A stretch of 64,000 nucleotides of DNA, taken from assembly GCF_014644295.1 (NCBI RefSeq), contig NZ_BMKK01000003.1:372001-436000 (forward strand). The letters are read 5' to 3'. Shown here in pieces: positions 1 through 8,679 of the stretch. A program made the position numbers and the translations under genes. Numbering within the stretch: the first letter of the stretch is position 1; every line of letters begins with the position of its first letter. A model generated the notes under the pieces. The model did not search any database and was not told the DNA's origin. It was given only the letters and a program-made list of their open reading frames with translations. Origin of the DNA: Emticicia aquatilis (lineage in GTDB: Bacteria > Bacteroidota > Bacteroidia > Cytophagales > Spirosomataceae).

Positions 1-468
1 AGCAGGCCCAATAGACCAACCAATATTGATGGCCAAACGAATTAGAGAAACCGAGCGAGTGAAAGTTTCGGGTGTACTAAAATCAGCAATCGAAGCAGTA
101 TTTGCGGGGCGATAGGCTTCGCCAAAAGCACTCAAAAAGAAAACTAAAGTGCAGATAACGTAATAGTTTTGGGTTTGAGAAAGCAATAAAAACATGATTC
201 CGCCCAACATCAGACTAAATAATTGTACAGGAAAATAACCAATTAGGTCGGTCAGTTTTCCACCAAGAAAAGTTCCGCAGATTGAGCCAACGCCAAATAT
301 AACCATCACAAAACCCGCATCAGTAATGCTAAAACCCAGTTTTTGAGTTAAATAAAGGGTTAAAAAGGCCACAACCATTCCGCCACTTCGGTTGATGAGC
401 ATCACCAATGCCAACAACCAAACTTGCCGAGATAAACCACCAAAAGCATTTCGATAAAGAGAAAGCAT
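1..468 (-). CDS. MFS transporter, N-terminal part (cut by window edge)
   Basis: The reverse strand reads open for exactly 156 codons from an ATG at 466-468 to the left edge, so the C-terminal part lies outside the window. The product begins MLSLYRNAFGGLSRQVW and has four to five hydrophobic segments. A GGKLTDLIGY segment between helices 2 and 3 matches the GxLxDxxG loop motif of the major facilitator superfamily. The substrate cannot be told from this half. It is transcribed away from the thiolase gene, and the 306-bp gap between them holds repeats. Confidence 0.8.
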   Translation of the reverse strand, partial: MLSLYRNAFGGLSRQVWLLALVMLINRSGGMVVAFLTLYLTQKLGFSITDAGFVMVIFGVGSICGTFLGGKLTDLIGYFPVQLFSLMLGGIMFLLLSQTQNYYVICTLVFFLSAFGEAYRPANTASIADFSTPETFTRSVSLIRLAINIGWSIGPA

Positions 469-472
469 ACAC

Positions 473-493
473 TGTGGAACGAAACGGTTCGCC
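473..493 (+). repeat. REP-like element, degenerate copy
   Basis: The foot TGTGGA is followed by a short CGAA/TTCG hairpin. It resembles the copies at 11729-11751 and 36310-36332 but with a shorter stem. Confidence 0.4.
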
Positions 494-622
494 GTAGCGA
501 CTTTGGTTCGTTCATTAATTATGAAAGGAAATATTTCGATTAAATACGCTCACTAAGTAGATGGTAGAAAATAGTCAGCAGTTCTATTTTGTGTAAAACA
601 GTACTTATGGGTATTTTCATTA

Positions 623-664
623 CCATGGACTATCGACCATTGACCGTGGACTACTTACTGTCCA
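623..664. repeat. Degenerate heptamer array (6 units)
   Basis: Reads in strict 7-nt steps as CCATGGA, CTATCGA, CCATTGA, CCGTGGA, CTACTTA, CTGTCCA. It is part of the period-7 family found throughout this window. Confidence 0.6.
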
Positions 665-774
665 ACAAAATTAGCCTTTTCCTCATTTGCATCAAACCAA
701 ACTATTGATTAGTTTTGTCAGATAAAGTATGCTTGCATACTAATTTCTATTCACCATTACATTAAATCTTACAA

Positions 775-1974
775 ATGGAAGCATATATTTATGATGCCGT
801 TCGCACGCCACGTGGCCGTGGAAAATCGGACGGTTCTCTGCACGAAATACAACCAGTTGACCTTCTCGCAACAGTTCTGAAGGCCATAAAAGACCACCAC
901 GACCTCGATACAAGTTATATCGACGATGTAATTATGGGTTGTGTTTCGCCAATCGGCGAGCAAGGGGCAGATATTGCTCGCACGGCAGTTTTGGCGGCTG
1001 GTTATGCTCAAAGTGTAGCGGGTGTACAGGTCAATCGTTTCTGTTCGTCGGGTTTGGAGGCCATCAACATGGCGGCGGCCTATGTGATGTCGGGACAAGT
1101 AGATATGTTGGTAGCTGGTGGTGTAGAGTCGATGTCGAGAGTGCCAATGGGTTCGGATGGTGGAGCTTTGATGATGAATCCGCAGATAATTTCTCAGCAT
1201 AAAATTGTTCCGCAAGGTATTTCAGCCGATTTGATTGCTACAAAATATGGTTATTCTCGTAATGACGTTGATACTTTTGCCGTAGAATCGGTACGCAGAG
1301 CCGTAGCGGCACAATCGGCAAATCGCTATAAATCAGTTGTGCCAGTAAAAGATGAAATCGGAGTAACAGTCCTTGACCGTGACGAAGGTATTCGTCCTGA
1401 TACAACTCTCGAATCTTTGGGAAAACTAAAACCAGCTTTCGAGATGATGGGCGGCATGGGTCTTGATGCTTTAGCTTTATTGAAATACAATGAGTTGGTG
1501 AATATCAACCATGTGCATCATGCAGGAAATTCTTCGCAATTGACCGATGGGGCAGGGGCTTTACTAATAGGAAATAAAGCAACTGGCGATAAACTCGGAC
1601 TAAAACCTCGTGCCAAAATCAAGGCTTTTGCGATTGTGGGTTCTGAGCCAACAATCATGCTCACTGGCCCAGTACCTGCTACCGAAAAGATTTTAAAAAA
1701 AGTAGGCATGAATATCGGTGATATTGATTTATTTGAAGTAAATGAAGCATTTGCGGCGGTTCCGATGTTGTTTATGGAGCATTTTGGAGTTGACCACTCA
1801 AAAGTAAATGTCAATGGAGGAGCAATTGCCTTGGGGCATCCGCTGGGTGCAACAGGAGCAATTTTGTCAAGTACATTAATCGACGAACTTGAACGCTCTA
1901 ATAAATCTACGGGACTTGTAACGCTTTGTATCGGTGGAGGAATGGGAATCGCTACGATTTTTGAGAGAGTTTAA
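775..1974 (+). CDS. Thiolase (acetyl-CoA C-acyltransferase family)
   Basis: A 399-residue thiolase, the usual length for the family. These enzymes cleave 3-ketoacyl-CoA with CoA in beta-oxidation, or condense two acetyl-CoA units. The nucleophilic Cys90 sits in NRFCSSGLEAIN, the catalytic His355 in GHPLGATGA and the second Cys385 in CIGGGMG, so all three catalytic positions are intact. The N-terminal VRTPRGRGKSDG segment is typical of degradative FadA/PaaJ-like enzymes. No beta-oxidation partner (FadB, acyl-CoA dehydrogenase) is adjacent, so it may be a single-gene unit. A strong terminator follows directly. Substrate chain length cannot be inferred. Confidence 0.93.
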   Translation: MEAYIYDAVRTPRGRGKSDGSLHEIQPVDLLATVLKAIKDHHDLDTSYIDDVIMGCVSPIGEQGADIARTAVLAAGYAQSVAGVQVNRFCSSGLEAINMAAAYVMSGQVDMLVAGGVESMSRVPMGSDGGALMMNPQIISQHKIVPQGISADLIATKYGYSRNDVDTFAVESVRRAVAAQSANRYKSVVPVKDEIGVTVLDRDEGIRPDTTLESLGKLKPAFEMMGGMGLDALALLKYNELVNINHVHHAGNSSQLTDGAGALLIGNKATGDKLGLKPRAKIKAFAIVGSEPTIMLTGPVPATEKILKKVGMNIGDIDLFEVNEAFAAVPMLFMEHFGVDHSKVNVNGGAIALGHPLGATGAILSSTLIDELERSNKSTGLVTLCIGGGMGIATIFERV

Positions 1975-2003
1975 AAAAGGTCAGCACCGAAGGTCTGACC
2001 CAT

Positions 2004-2047
2004 AAAACAAAATGCCTTGAGAAGTGATTTTCAAGGCATTTTGTTTT
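2004..2047. terminator. Bidirectional intrinsic terminator
   Basis: A perfect 17-bp stem (2004-2020 with 2031-2047) with a 10-nt loop and A/T-rich ends on both sides. It lies between the convergent thiolase and Uma2 genes and overlaps the stop codon of the latter. Confidence 0.9.
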
Positions 2048-2687
2048 ACGAAATCTTAATTCCTTCTTCATCAAGATATTTGCCGATATTGATGTTTATT
2101 CCGTCGAAAAGTTCGATGTCTTTATCCCAACTTCGGATGTACCAATCTTCATTTGGTTGAGCAATAATCACTTTTTGAGATGCGGTAATTACCCAAAATA
2201 CTTTTTCTGTGCCAAATTCAAAGAGTTTTTCGGTTTTCCGAGTTAAATAATCCATAAAACTGCTTTCACTCAAATCGGCATTTGTATCAACTTCGATAGC
2301 ATATTTTGGGGGTACGTTTGAATATTTTGTGGTGATTTTATCGGCGGTTAAAACGGTTTTTTCATAAACTAAAATATCACCAGCAAGCGTGTCCTTATAC
2401 CCTAATTGCAAGCCAGATTCGTTGGTGTGGATTTTATATTTCTTTCGGTCATACTGACTTAAAATAGTGTCTAAAATAAAAATTATTAATTCTGATTGTA
2501 ATGAACTGCTTCCCATAATTTCCTCGACACTTAGGTGTTTTTTTATCGCTTCCTTGTATCCTTTATAATAAATTGGTTTCCCATCTATGATTTCATAGAT
2601 GAATTCTTCAGGAATTTTGCGAGGAATTACTTCAATATCTTTTTCAAGTACCATACTACTATCGGTTTTAATAAAACTAAGATACAA
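2046..2687 (-). CDS. Uma2 family (DUF820-like) putative nuclease
   Basis: A 213-residue reading frame; translation may really begin at Met12 (2654), which gives a more typical N-terminus. Residues 101-135 carry AGDILVYE (Asp104) and KYAIEVD (Glu132), followed by lysines 151 and 154 in a helix. This is the PD-(D/E)XK arrangement of Uma2 proteins. The family is abundant in Bacteroidota and Cyanobacteria and is assigned a restriction-endonuclease-like fold; its biological role is not settled. This copy is more divergent than the other two in the window (7291-7851 and 20544-21158). It stands alone, convergent with the thiolase gene. Confidence 0.75.
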   Translation of the reverse strand: MYLSFIKTDSSMVLEKDIEVIPRKIPEEFIYEIIDGKPIYYKGYKEAIKKHLSVEEIMGSSSLQSELIIFILDTILSQYDRKKYKIHTNESGLQLGYKDTLAGDILVYEKTVLTADKITTKYSNVPPKYAIEVDTNADLSESSFMDYLTRKTEKLFEFGTEKVFWVITASQKVIIAQPNEDWYIRSWDKDIELFDGININIGKYLDEEGIKIS

Positions 2688-2779
2688 AAAATATGCAAAT
2701 AGTTGAATGAAAGTCAGAAAAATCTGTCAGTCAAAACACATAAATCAATCTAATCGGAGTTTAAGAAAAGTTTTATTCC

Positions 2780-2787
2780 TATTTTTG
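2780..2787 (+). promoter_or_regulatory. Predicted -7 box for asnS
   Basis: TATTTTTG matches the Bacteroidota -7 consensus TAnnTTTG, 28 nt before the asnS start codon. No good TTG -33 box is visible at the expected spacing. Confidence 0.6.
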
Positions 2788-2815
2788 CAGTTCAATTCAA
2801 GAATAAAAGAGAATC

Positions 2816-4243
2816 ATGCAAATCAAGGAATTACTGAAGCAATCGCCAAGCGAACAAGAAGTGACCGTGAAAGGTTGGGTACGTACCAAACGTGGGCAAG
2901 CAGCCGTAACTTTTATTGCCATTAATGATGGCTCAACGATACATAATATTCAGGCAGTTGCCGAAGGTGGAGCAATAGATGAAGAAACATTGAAATTGGT
3001 TTCGACGGGTGCGTGTGTGGCCGTGACTGGTAAATTGATAGCTTCGATGGGTTCTGGACAGGCAGTTGAGGTAAAAGCCGAGAAAATCATGGTTTACGGT
3101 ACTGCTGACGAGACATTCCCGATGCAGCCAAAGAAACACTCAATGGAATTTTTGCGTGAAAAAGCTCACTTACGTTTCCGTACGAACACTTTTGGTGCAA
3201 TTTTCCGCATTCGTCATGCTTTGGCTTATGCAGTGCATAAATATTATAACGATAACGGCTTCTTCTATCTTCATACGCCAATCATCACAGCTTCTGATGC
3301 TGAAGGTGCAGGAGAAATGTTTCATGTAACTAACTTCGACATGGAGAAACCTCCAAGAGCCGAAGATGGAAGCATTGATTACAGCCAAGATTTCTTCGGT
3401 CGTCAAACAAGTTTGACCGTTTCGGGGCAATTGGAAGGTGAATTAGGTGCATTAGCCTTATCGAAAATCTATACTTTCGGGCCTACTTTCCGTGCTGAAA
3501 ATTCAAATACTACTCGTCACTTGGCGGAGTTTTGGATGATTGAGCCAGAAGTTGCTTTCTACGAATTAGAAGATAACATGGCTTTGGCTGAAGATTTTGT
3601 GCAGTATGTAATCAAATATGCTCTCGAAAATTGTGCGGAAGATTTGGCTTTCTTAGAAAAACGTCTTTTAGAAGAAGAGAAAAATAAGCCACAAAACGAG
3701 CGTAGCGAATTGAGCTTATTGGAGAAATTGAAGTTTGTGGTTGATAATAAATTTGAGCGTTTGACATACACCGAAGCGATTGAAATTTTACTTCGCTCGA
3801 AACCTCATAAAGAGAAAAAATTCCAATATCCAGTTGAGTGGGGAATTGATTTACAATCTGAGCATGAGCGTTATTTGGTTGAAAAACACTTCAAAAAACC
3901 AGTTATTTTGACCAATTATCCGAAAGACATCAAGGCATTCTATATGAAGCAAGATGCTGATGGAAAGACGGTAAGAGCAATGGATGTACTTTTCCCAGGA
4001 ATCGGAGAAATCATCGGAGGCTCACAACGTGAAGATGATTACGAGAAATTGTTGGCTCGTACGAAAGAAGTAGGTATCGACCCAGAAAACATTTGGTGGT
4101 ATCTCGAAACTCGTAAATTTGGTTCGGCTCCGCACTCAGGTTTCGGACTTGGTTTTGAGCGTTTGGTATTGTTCGTAACGGGCATGACCAATATTCGTGA
4201 CGTGATTCCTTTCCCTCGCACGCCTAAGAGTGCAGAGTTTTGA
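2816..4243 (+). CDS. asnS: Asparaginyl-tRNA synthetase
   Basis: A 475-residue class IIb aminoacyl-tRNA synthetase that charges tRNA-Asn. An N-terminal OB-fold anticodon-binding domain covers roughly residues 1-110 ([11 protein letters not shown], then [10 protein letters not shown]). The class II core follows, with motif 2 around [21 protein letters not shown] and motif 3 at [10 protein letters not shown] near the C-terminus. The length and the absence of an archaeal/AspRS-type insertion support AsnRS. It has its own predicted promoter and a perfect intrinsic terminator, so it is probably monocistronic. Confidence 0.96.
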   Translation: MQIKELLKQSPSEQEVTVKGWVRTKRGQAAVTFIAINDGSTIHNIQAVAEGGAIDEETLKLVSTGACVAVTGKLIASMGSGQAVEVKAEKIMVYGTADETFPMQPKKHSMEFLREKAHLRFRTNTFGAIFRIRHALAYAVHKYYNDNGFFYLHTPIITASDAEGAGEMFHVTNFDMEKPPRAEDGSIDYSQDFFGRQTSLTVSGQLEGELGALALSKIYTFGPTFRAENSNTTRHLAEFWMIEPEVAFYELEDNMALAEDFVQYVIKYALENCAEDLAFLEKRLLEEEKNKPQNERSELSLLEKLKFVVDNKFERLTYTEAIEILLRSKPHKEKKFQYPVEWGIDLQSEHERYLVEKHFKKPVILTNYPKDIKAFYMKQDADGKTVRAMDVLFPGIGEIIGGSQREDDYEKLLARTKEVGIDPENIWWYLETRKFGSAPHSGFGLGFERLVLFVTGMTNIRDVIPFPRTPKSAEF

Positions 4244-4265
4244 TAGACTTTAAATAGTTTTTTCT

Positions 4266-4300
4266 AAATTTGACAACTCTAAACAGAGTTGTCAAATTTT
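4266..4300 (+). terminator. Intrinsic terminator after asnS
   Basis: A 15-bp perfect stem (4266-4280 with 4285-4299) with a 4-nt AAAC loop, ending in a T run. It separates asnS from the ATPase/nuclease-like pair, which begins 15 nt later. Confidence 0.88.
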
Positions 4301-4314
4301 TATAACGAAACCTC

Positions 4315-5529
4315 ATGAAAATTTCAATAAAAAATTTCGGCCCAATCGACCACTTCGAGTTTGACTTGGAGAAGGATTTGCATGTGATTTATGGCGAAAA
4401 TAATATTGGAAAATCGTGGGCGATTAGTCTATTATATTTATCACTTAAATCATGGAAAGCATTATCGAATTTAAGTATTGAGCAGTTTAATAATATTAAA
4501 GAAAAGCAAAAATATAGATTAGAAAACACAGATAAAAAATTCTTATTACCCGAAACTACTTGGGAAGAAGATGAATTTATAAGAGATTTTAACAATTCAT
4601 TGTATAATACATTTACTCAAATGAAAAATTTTATTTCTGGATTAGAACCAGAAATAAAATTTATAACTAATCACTTTACTTTACAAATTACAAGAGATGA
4701 TGATGAGGAAGGAGACGAAGAACTCTTCTTTTATAATAAAGGCTATGTGTTTAGTGATTTAAATGTAGTGGAATATCTACCCAATGATGAATACGAGAAT
4801 ATTTATTTTTTACCAGCATCTAAGTCAGGTATTTATCAAGTATTGAGTAATATGGGCAATATCTTTGCACAACTTGCTCAATATTCTTTGAGAGATAAGA
4901 ATCTGTCTCTTCCCGCAATGAATGAGCCTGTTTCTGATTATATTTTGAATATTGCAACTATTCAAAGTAAGCGTCAAGGTAGGTTCAATCAATTAGTTGA
5001 TTTCTTAGAAGAAAAAGTAATCGAAGGAAGTGTTATTTTTGATGATTTTCAAAAGAAATTAAAATATAAAAGCAATCGGACAGGTCTAGTTTCAGAATTG
5101 CACGAAGCATCTTCTATGATTGCTGAAATTTCGCCTTTAGTTGCCTACTTAAAATATATTTTACCAAAAAAGAATTCAATTCTTTTTATCGAAGAACCCG
5201 AAGCCCATCTTCATCCAAAGGTGCAAGTTGAAATGATGAAAATTTTTGTGGAGTTGGCTAAATCGGGTGTGAAAGTAGTAATGACTACGCACAGCGATTT
5301 TATGATGAATGAGCTTACAAACTTGCTTTTAGAGAAAAAAATTGATGCTGATAAAGTGGGAAGTTATCATTTAATGATGGGCGAAAAAGGCAGCTATGAT
5401 GCAGGAGATATGAAAGCAACAATCGAGGGGATTGAAGATTATAATTTTACGGATGTGGCGGTTGAGCAGTATGAAAGACGAATGGCAATACTCGAAAAAC
5501 TGAATCAAGATGCTATTGCAGAGAATTAA
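4315..5529 (+). CDS. AAA/SMC-like ATPase (AAA_15/AAA_21, OLD-like)
   Basis: A 404-residue ATPase of the RecF/OLD type. It begins with the typical MKISIKNFGPIDHFEFDL strand and has a Walker A at residues 27-34 (GENNIGKS). The Walker B is at about 289-296 (ILFIEEPEAHLHP) and the switch histidine is in VMTTHSDF near residue 326. The insert between Walker A and B is acidic and lysine-rich, without a recognisable second domain. No Toprim nuclease domain follows as in full-length OLD. Such ATPases usually work with an effector encoded next door, and here the next gene overlaps it by 20 nt. It is a plausible sensor subunit of a two-gene defence cassette (inference). Confidence 0.85.
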   Translation: MKISIKNFGPIDHFEFDLEKDLHVIYGENNIGKSWAISLLYLSLKSWKALSNLSIEQFNNIKEKQKYRLENTDKKFLLPETTWEEDEFIRDFNNSLYNTFTQMKNFISGLEPEIKFITNHFTLQITRDDDEEGDEELFFYNKGYVFSDLNVVEYLPNDEYENIYFLPASKSGIYQVLSNMGNIFAQLAQYSLRDKNLSLPAMNEPVSDYILNIATIQSKRQGRFNQLVDFLEEKVIEGSVIFDDFQKKLKYKSNRTGLVSELHEASSMIAEISPLVAYLKYILPKKNSILFIEEPEAHLHPKVQVEMMKIFVELAKSGVKVVMTTHSDFMMNELTNLLLEKKIDADKVGSYHLMMGEKGSYDAGDMKATIEGIEDYNFTDVAVEQYERRMAILEKLNQDAIAEN

Positions 5530-6118
5530 AGAAGATATACGTTTTGCACCGTACAAAGCGAAAGAAAATAAGTTAGAGGTTGAAAGAAGTATAATTCAGA
5601 CTGTATGCTGTGAAAATGGAATTTGTGCAGAAATAGATAGCACGATTCTTGAAGAAGATTATGTGATTATAAAAGTTGATAGTTATTTTCAGAAATTCAA
5701 AAGTGATAGTACTCCCAAAGGCGTAGATTGCTTGATTTTGGTGAGAAATAAAGCTGTAAATGAACGATATTGCTTACATTTGGTTGAATTAAAAAAGGAG
5801 GATTCAAGCAATGTAAAAAGCAAAGTAGATGATGTGATTGAAAAGTTTGGTTCAACAATTAATCTTTTTTTGAGAGAGAAATCATTGGCTAAATATTTTA
5901 ATCGAATCTTTGAAGATGTTCAATTGGTGTTAGTGACAAAGGTTGCGATTGACAGTAAAAGTAATCGTAGAGACGAACTTCTTGAAGCAAAAGCATTCCG
6001 AAATTTATTGAACCATACATTTGAGATTTCGCTGAATCCAGTAAAGAGAACAAAAATTTTAGTTTCAATTCAAATGAAGCCTCATACAACAAAAAATATG
6101 GTTTCATCTTGTAAATGA
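5510..6118 (+). CDS. Putative PD-(D/E)XK nuclease-like partner of the ATPase
   Basis: A 202-residue protein I do not recognise by family. It overlaps the ATPase gene by 20 nt in another frame, which implies co-translation and joint function. Residues 70-96 read KGVDCLILV then LVELKKE, placing Asp73, Glu93 and Lys95 on successive predicted strands. This spacing resembles the D-(x)n-E-x-K core of PD-(D/E)XK nucleases. The C-terminal half is lysine-rich and helical, then strand-rich. It is not an obvious RloB, DUF4435/Toprim or HNH protein. The nuoH start lies 13 nt downstream, so transcripts may run into nuoH. Confidence 0.6.
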   Translation: MLLQRIKEDIRFAPYKAKENKLEVERSIIQTVCCENGICAEIDSTILEEDYVIIKVDSYFQKFKSDSTPKGVDCLILVRNKAVNERYCLHLVELKKEDSSNVKSKVDDVIEKFGSTINLFLREKSLAKYFNRIFEDVQLVLVTKVAIDSKSNRRDELLEAKAFRNLLNHTFEISLNPVKRTKILVSIQMKPHTTKNMVSSCK

Positions 6119-6131
6119 TATTTACCCAAAA

Positions 6132-7217
6132 ATGCTCATAACCATACTCATATTTCTTGCTGCGATTTTTGCCAATGTGGTCGTTGGGGTGTATGTCGAA
6201 CGTAAGGTTTCGGCATTTATTCAAGACCGTACTGGTCCGATGGAAGTTGGTAAGTGGGGGTTGCTACAACTCATTGCCGACCTTTTGAAGTTGATTCAGA
6301 AGGAAGACATTGTGCCTGCTGCTGCCGACCGCCGTATGTTTAAATTCGCACCATTGATGATTTTTATGGCGATTTTTGCGGGTTTTGCATTGTTTCCGTT
6401 GTCGCCAAGTTTGAGAGGTTCTGCTACACCGACTGGCGTTTTTATGCTTTTGGCGGTAGTTTCGCTTGATATTTTGGGTATGTTGATGGCTGGCTGGTCA
6501 TCAAACAATAAATATTCTTTACTGGGGGCGATGCGTTCGGTTGCTCAGATTATTTCTTACGAAGTACCGCTCGGACTTTCGGTTTTGTGCGTAGTTTTAA
6601 TTACACAAACACTTGATTTACAGGAAATTAGTTTCCAGCAAGGGTTTCTTTCACTCGAAAAAAACTATCTTTTTGGTATAAAAGCTACTGGCATTGAAGT
6701 CAATCAATACGGTGGAATCTTAACTTGGAATATTCTACGAAATCCGTTTCTACTCATAGTTTTTGTGATTTATTTCATCGCCTCATTGGCCGAAGCCAAC
6801 AGAGCTCCATTCGATTTACCCGAAGCAGAATCAGAATTGATTGGTGGTTTTCACACCGAATATTCGGGTTTCCGTTGGGCAATCGTGATGCTCTCTGAAT
6901 ACGGAATGATGCTTTTGGTGTCTATTCTGGGAACAGTTTTGTTTCTCGGAAGTTGGAATACTCCTTTTCCAAATATTGGCTCTTTTACGCTTGGAAGTTG
7001 GACAAGTGGGCAAATCGGACATTGGTCAAGCGACCTTTGGGGTGCTTTTTGGTTGATTTCAAAAGCTTATTTCTTGATTTTGATTCAAATGTGGGTGCGT
7101 TGGACACTCCCTCGCTTGCGTGTTGACCAACTCATGTATCTTTCTTGGAAAGTGCTAACGCCTTTTTGTTTGGTACTTTTATTGATTTCGGGCGTTTGGC
7201 GTTTGTTGATGATTTGA
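6132..7217 (+). CDS. nuoH: NADH-quinone oxidoreductase subunit H
   Basis: A 361-residue integral membrane subunit of respiratory complex I, at the junction of the peripheral arm and the membrane arm, where it forms part of the quinone chamber. The N-terminus VVVGVYVERKVSAFIQDRTG and the internal SLAEANRAPFDLPEAESELI are signature segments of NuoH/ND1. About eight transmembrane helices are visible. None of the other nuo genes is in the window, which is unusual because nuoH normally lies inside a nuoA-N operon. The gene begins 13 nt after the nuclease-like gene and ends before a convergent Uma2 gene. Confidence 0.95.
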   Translation: MLITILIFLAAIFANVVVGVYVERKVSAFIQDRTGPMEVGKWGLLQLIADLLKLIQKEDIVPAAADRRMFKFAPLMIFMAIFAGFALFPLSPSLRGSATPTGVFMLLAVVSLDILGMLMAGWSSNNKYSLLGAMRSVAQIISYEVPLGLSVLCVVLITQTLDLQEISFQQGFLSLEKNYLFGIKATGIEVNQYGGILTWNILRNPFLLIVFVIYFIASLAEANRAPFDLPEAESELIGGFHTEYSGFRWAIVMLSEYGMMLLVSILGTVLFLGSWNTPFPNIGSFTLGSWTSGQIGHWSSDLWGAFWLISKAYFLILIQMWVRWTLPRLRVDQLMYLSWKVLTPFCLVLLLISGVWRLLMI

Positions 7218-7290
7218 GAAAGTCAACGGTTTTCAGTACACGAGTTCAGGGTAATTTTTAGCAGTTTTTGAACTTCTTTTTGTGAGTTAT

Positions 7291-7851
7291 TTAGAAAATC
7301 CCCTCAAAAATGTCACCCATCAAAAGCGAAGCCTCAAGTGTCGTTAGTTCGATGTTTTCCTTTAAATCGGTGTAATACCTAAACTCCCATTTATCGGCAT
7401 TTTTGGCATAAACCTCTACGAAAGGCTCTTCCTGCGAAACTATCAAATAGTATTGTAGAGTAGGCAAAATAGAATATTCTCTTAGTTTGTCAACGGTATC
7501 GGTTTTTACTGAATTATCAGAGAAAACTTCCACAATCAGCACAGGTTGGGTGATAGCGTGCGAATCTTCATCATCAATCGTGGGTGCAACGGCAATATCT
7601 GGGTAGCGATAGCGATTGTTTTCGAGCATCAACCGCACATCGTGATTATACACTTTCAATGCTCTTTTCTTGAAACTATTTCTTAAAGAAACATAGATAT
7701 TTCCTGCAATTTCATTCGCTTTTTTTGATTCTCCAGGCATAGCAAAAAGTTTTCCGTTCACAAATTCGTGACGGATTTCAGAAGTCTTTTCAAGTTCAAA
7801 ATACTCCTCAACGCTATATAATCTCTCTTCTGCTAAAGTTTCTGTCAGCAT
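7291..7851 (-). CDS. Uma2 family endonuclease (DUF820)
   Basis: A 186-residue, well-conserved member of the Uma2 family. It shows the N-terminal YSVEEYFELE and HEFVNGKLFAM segments, then RYPDIAV (Asp85), LIVEVFSD (Glu108) and a Lys-containing helix (KTDTVDKLREY), and finally YLIVSQEEP. This is the PD-(D/E)XK arrangement. The family is widely multiplied in Cytophagales genomes and has no agreed cellular role. It is convergent with nuoH and lies downstream of the efflux/two-component unit, with its own gap of 50 nt. Confidence 0.88.
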   Translation of the reverse strand: MLTETLAEERLYSVEEYFELEKTSEIRHEFVNGKLFAMPGESKKANEIAGNIYVSLRNSFKKRALKVYNHDVRLMLENNRYRYPDIAVAPTIDDEDSHAITQPVLIVEVFSDNSVKTDTVDKLREYSILPTLQYYLIVSQEEPFVEVYAKNADKWEFRYYTDLKENIELTTLEASLLMGDIFEGIF

Positions 7852-7901
7852 TTATTTGAAGTTTTACTCAAATTTAAAAGATATTTTGATAAAAACAAAT
7901 A

Positions 7902-8678
7902 TCAACCCAACTCAAACCAGCCTCTAAATTGGTGGGCTTTTTCTTTACTTACCACTACTTCATCTTTGGTTACCACTACCAATTTTAATTCAATTTTTCC
8001 AGTAAAATGTGTGCGATAACTTTCAATGGCGTGTTTATTGACTATAAACTGGCGGTTTGCTCGAAAAAATCCTTCGGGGTTCAATAACTCTTCTATTTCA
8101 TCGAGCGAATTATAGTCTGTAATAAGTCGCTGATTATCAGTAGTTTGAATCCAAATAACTTCATCTCGATAAAAGCATGCAATTCGCTCGGTCGTTACAG
8201 CCACGATGTTTCGTTGGTGATGTGCCGTAAATCGAGTTTTGAATTTGGGGTTTGTGGAGCGATTTTCTAAATCGCTCAATAGATGTGAAAGTTGCTCTTT
8301 AAAATCATTCTGATTGGGTGTATGGTTTAGCTTTTTAAACTTCTCGAAAGCACTGCGTAGCTCATCTTTATCAATTGGTTTTAACAAATAATCAATGCTA
8401 TTGAGTTTGAAAGCTCGAATGGCATATTCATCATAAGCAGTTGTAAAAATAATTGGGCATTGCGGCTGAATTTCTTGAAAAATATCAAAACTTACGCCAT
8501 CAGAAAGCTGAATATCAGATAAAATAAGCTCTGGTTCAGCATTAGTTTTAAACCAATCTAAAGATTCTTTCACACTGCCAATTGTGGCCAATAAAACTGC
8601 ATTTGGTTCAAGCTGTTTGACCAAATTTTCGAGGTTTTTAGCTACGAGTGGTTCGTCTTCTATTAAAAGGATTTTCAT
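7902..8678 (-). CDS. LytTR-family response regulator
   Basis: A 258-residue response regulator. The receiver domain is at residues 1-120, with the acidic pair in LIEDEP, phosphoacceptor Asp55 in LILSDIQLSD and the conserved Lys in YLLKPIDKDEL. A LytTR DNA-binding domain covers roughly 150-255 (YNSLDEIEELL, GFFRANRQFIVN). It belongs to the LytR/AlgR class. It begins one nucleotide after the histidine kinase gene ends and is almost certainly its partner. As the last gene of a five-gene unit it probably autoregulates the efflux genes upstream. Confidence 0.92.
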   Translation of the reverse strand: MKILLIEDEPLVAKNLENLVKQLEPNAVLLATIGSVKESLDWFKTNAEPELILSDIQLSDGVSFDIFQEIQPQCPIIFTTAYDEYAIRAFKLNSIDYLLKPIDKDELRSAFEKFKKLNHTPNQNDFKEQLSHLLSDLENRSTNPKFKTRFTAHHQRNIVAVTTERIACFYRDEVIWIQTTDNQRLITDYNSLDEIEELLNPEGFFRANRQFIVNKHAIESYRTHFTGKIELKLVVVTKDEVVVSKEKAHQFRGWFELG

Positions 8679-8679
8679 A

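Larger units (their letters stand above)
469..774. other. Divergent intergenic region with repeats
   Basis: This 306-bp region separates the MFS gene (minus) from the thiolase gene (plus). It holds a degenerate REP-like copy at 473-493 and a six-unit heptamer array at 623-664. I see no convincing coding sequence and no clear TAnnTTTG box. Confidence 0.6.

Noticed and set aside
939-1202. A long alternative reading frame inside the thiolase gene
   Set aside because: It overlaps a thiolase with all catalytic residues intact and encodes a Gly/Cys/Trp-rich product typical of an out-of-frame shadow.
2707-2925. A 72-residue plus-strand reading frame that overlaps the asnS start
   Set aside because: It is out of frame with asnS, which is a clear full-length gene, and it resembles no protein family.
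4315-6118. Identification of the ATPase pair as PARIS, RloAB, Septu or OLD/Gabija
   Set aside because: The ATPase class fits several of these, but the second protein lacks the Toprim/DUF4435, RloB or HNH features that would name the system, so no name was assigned.
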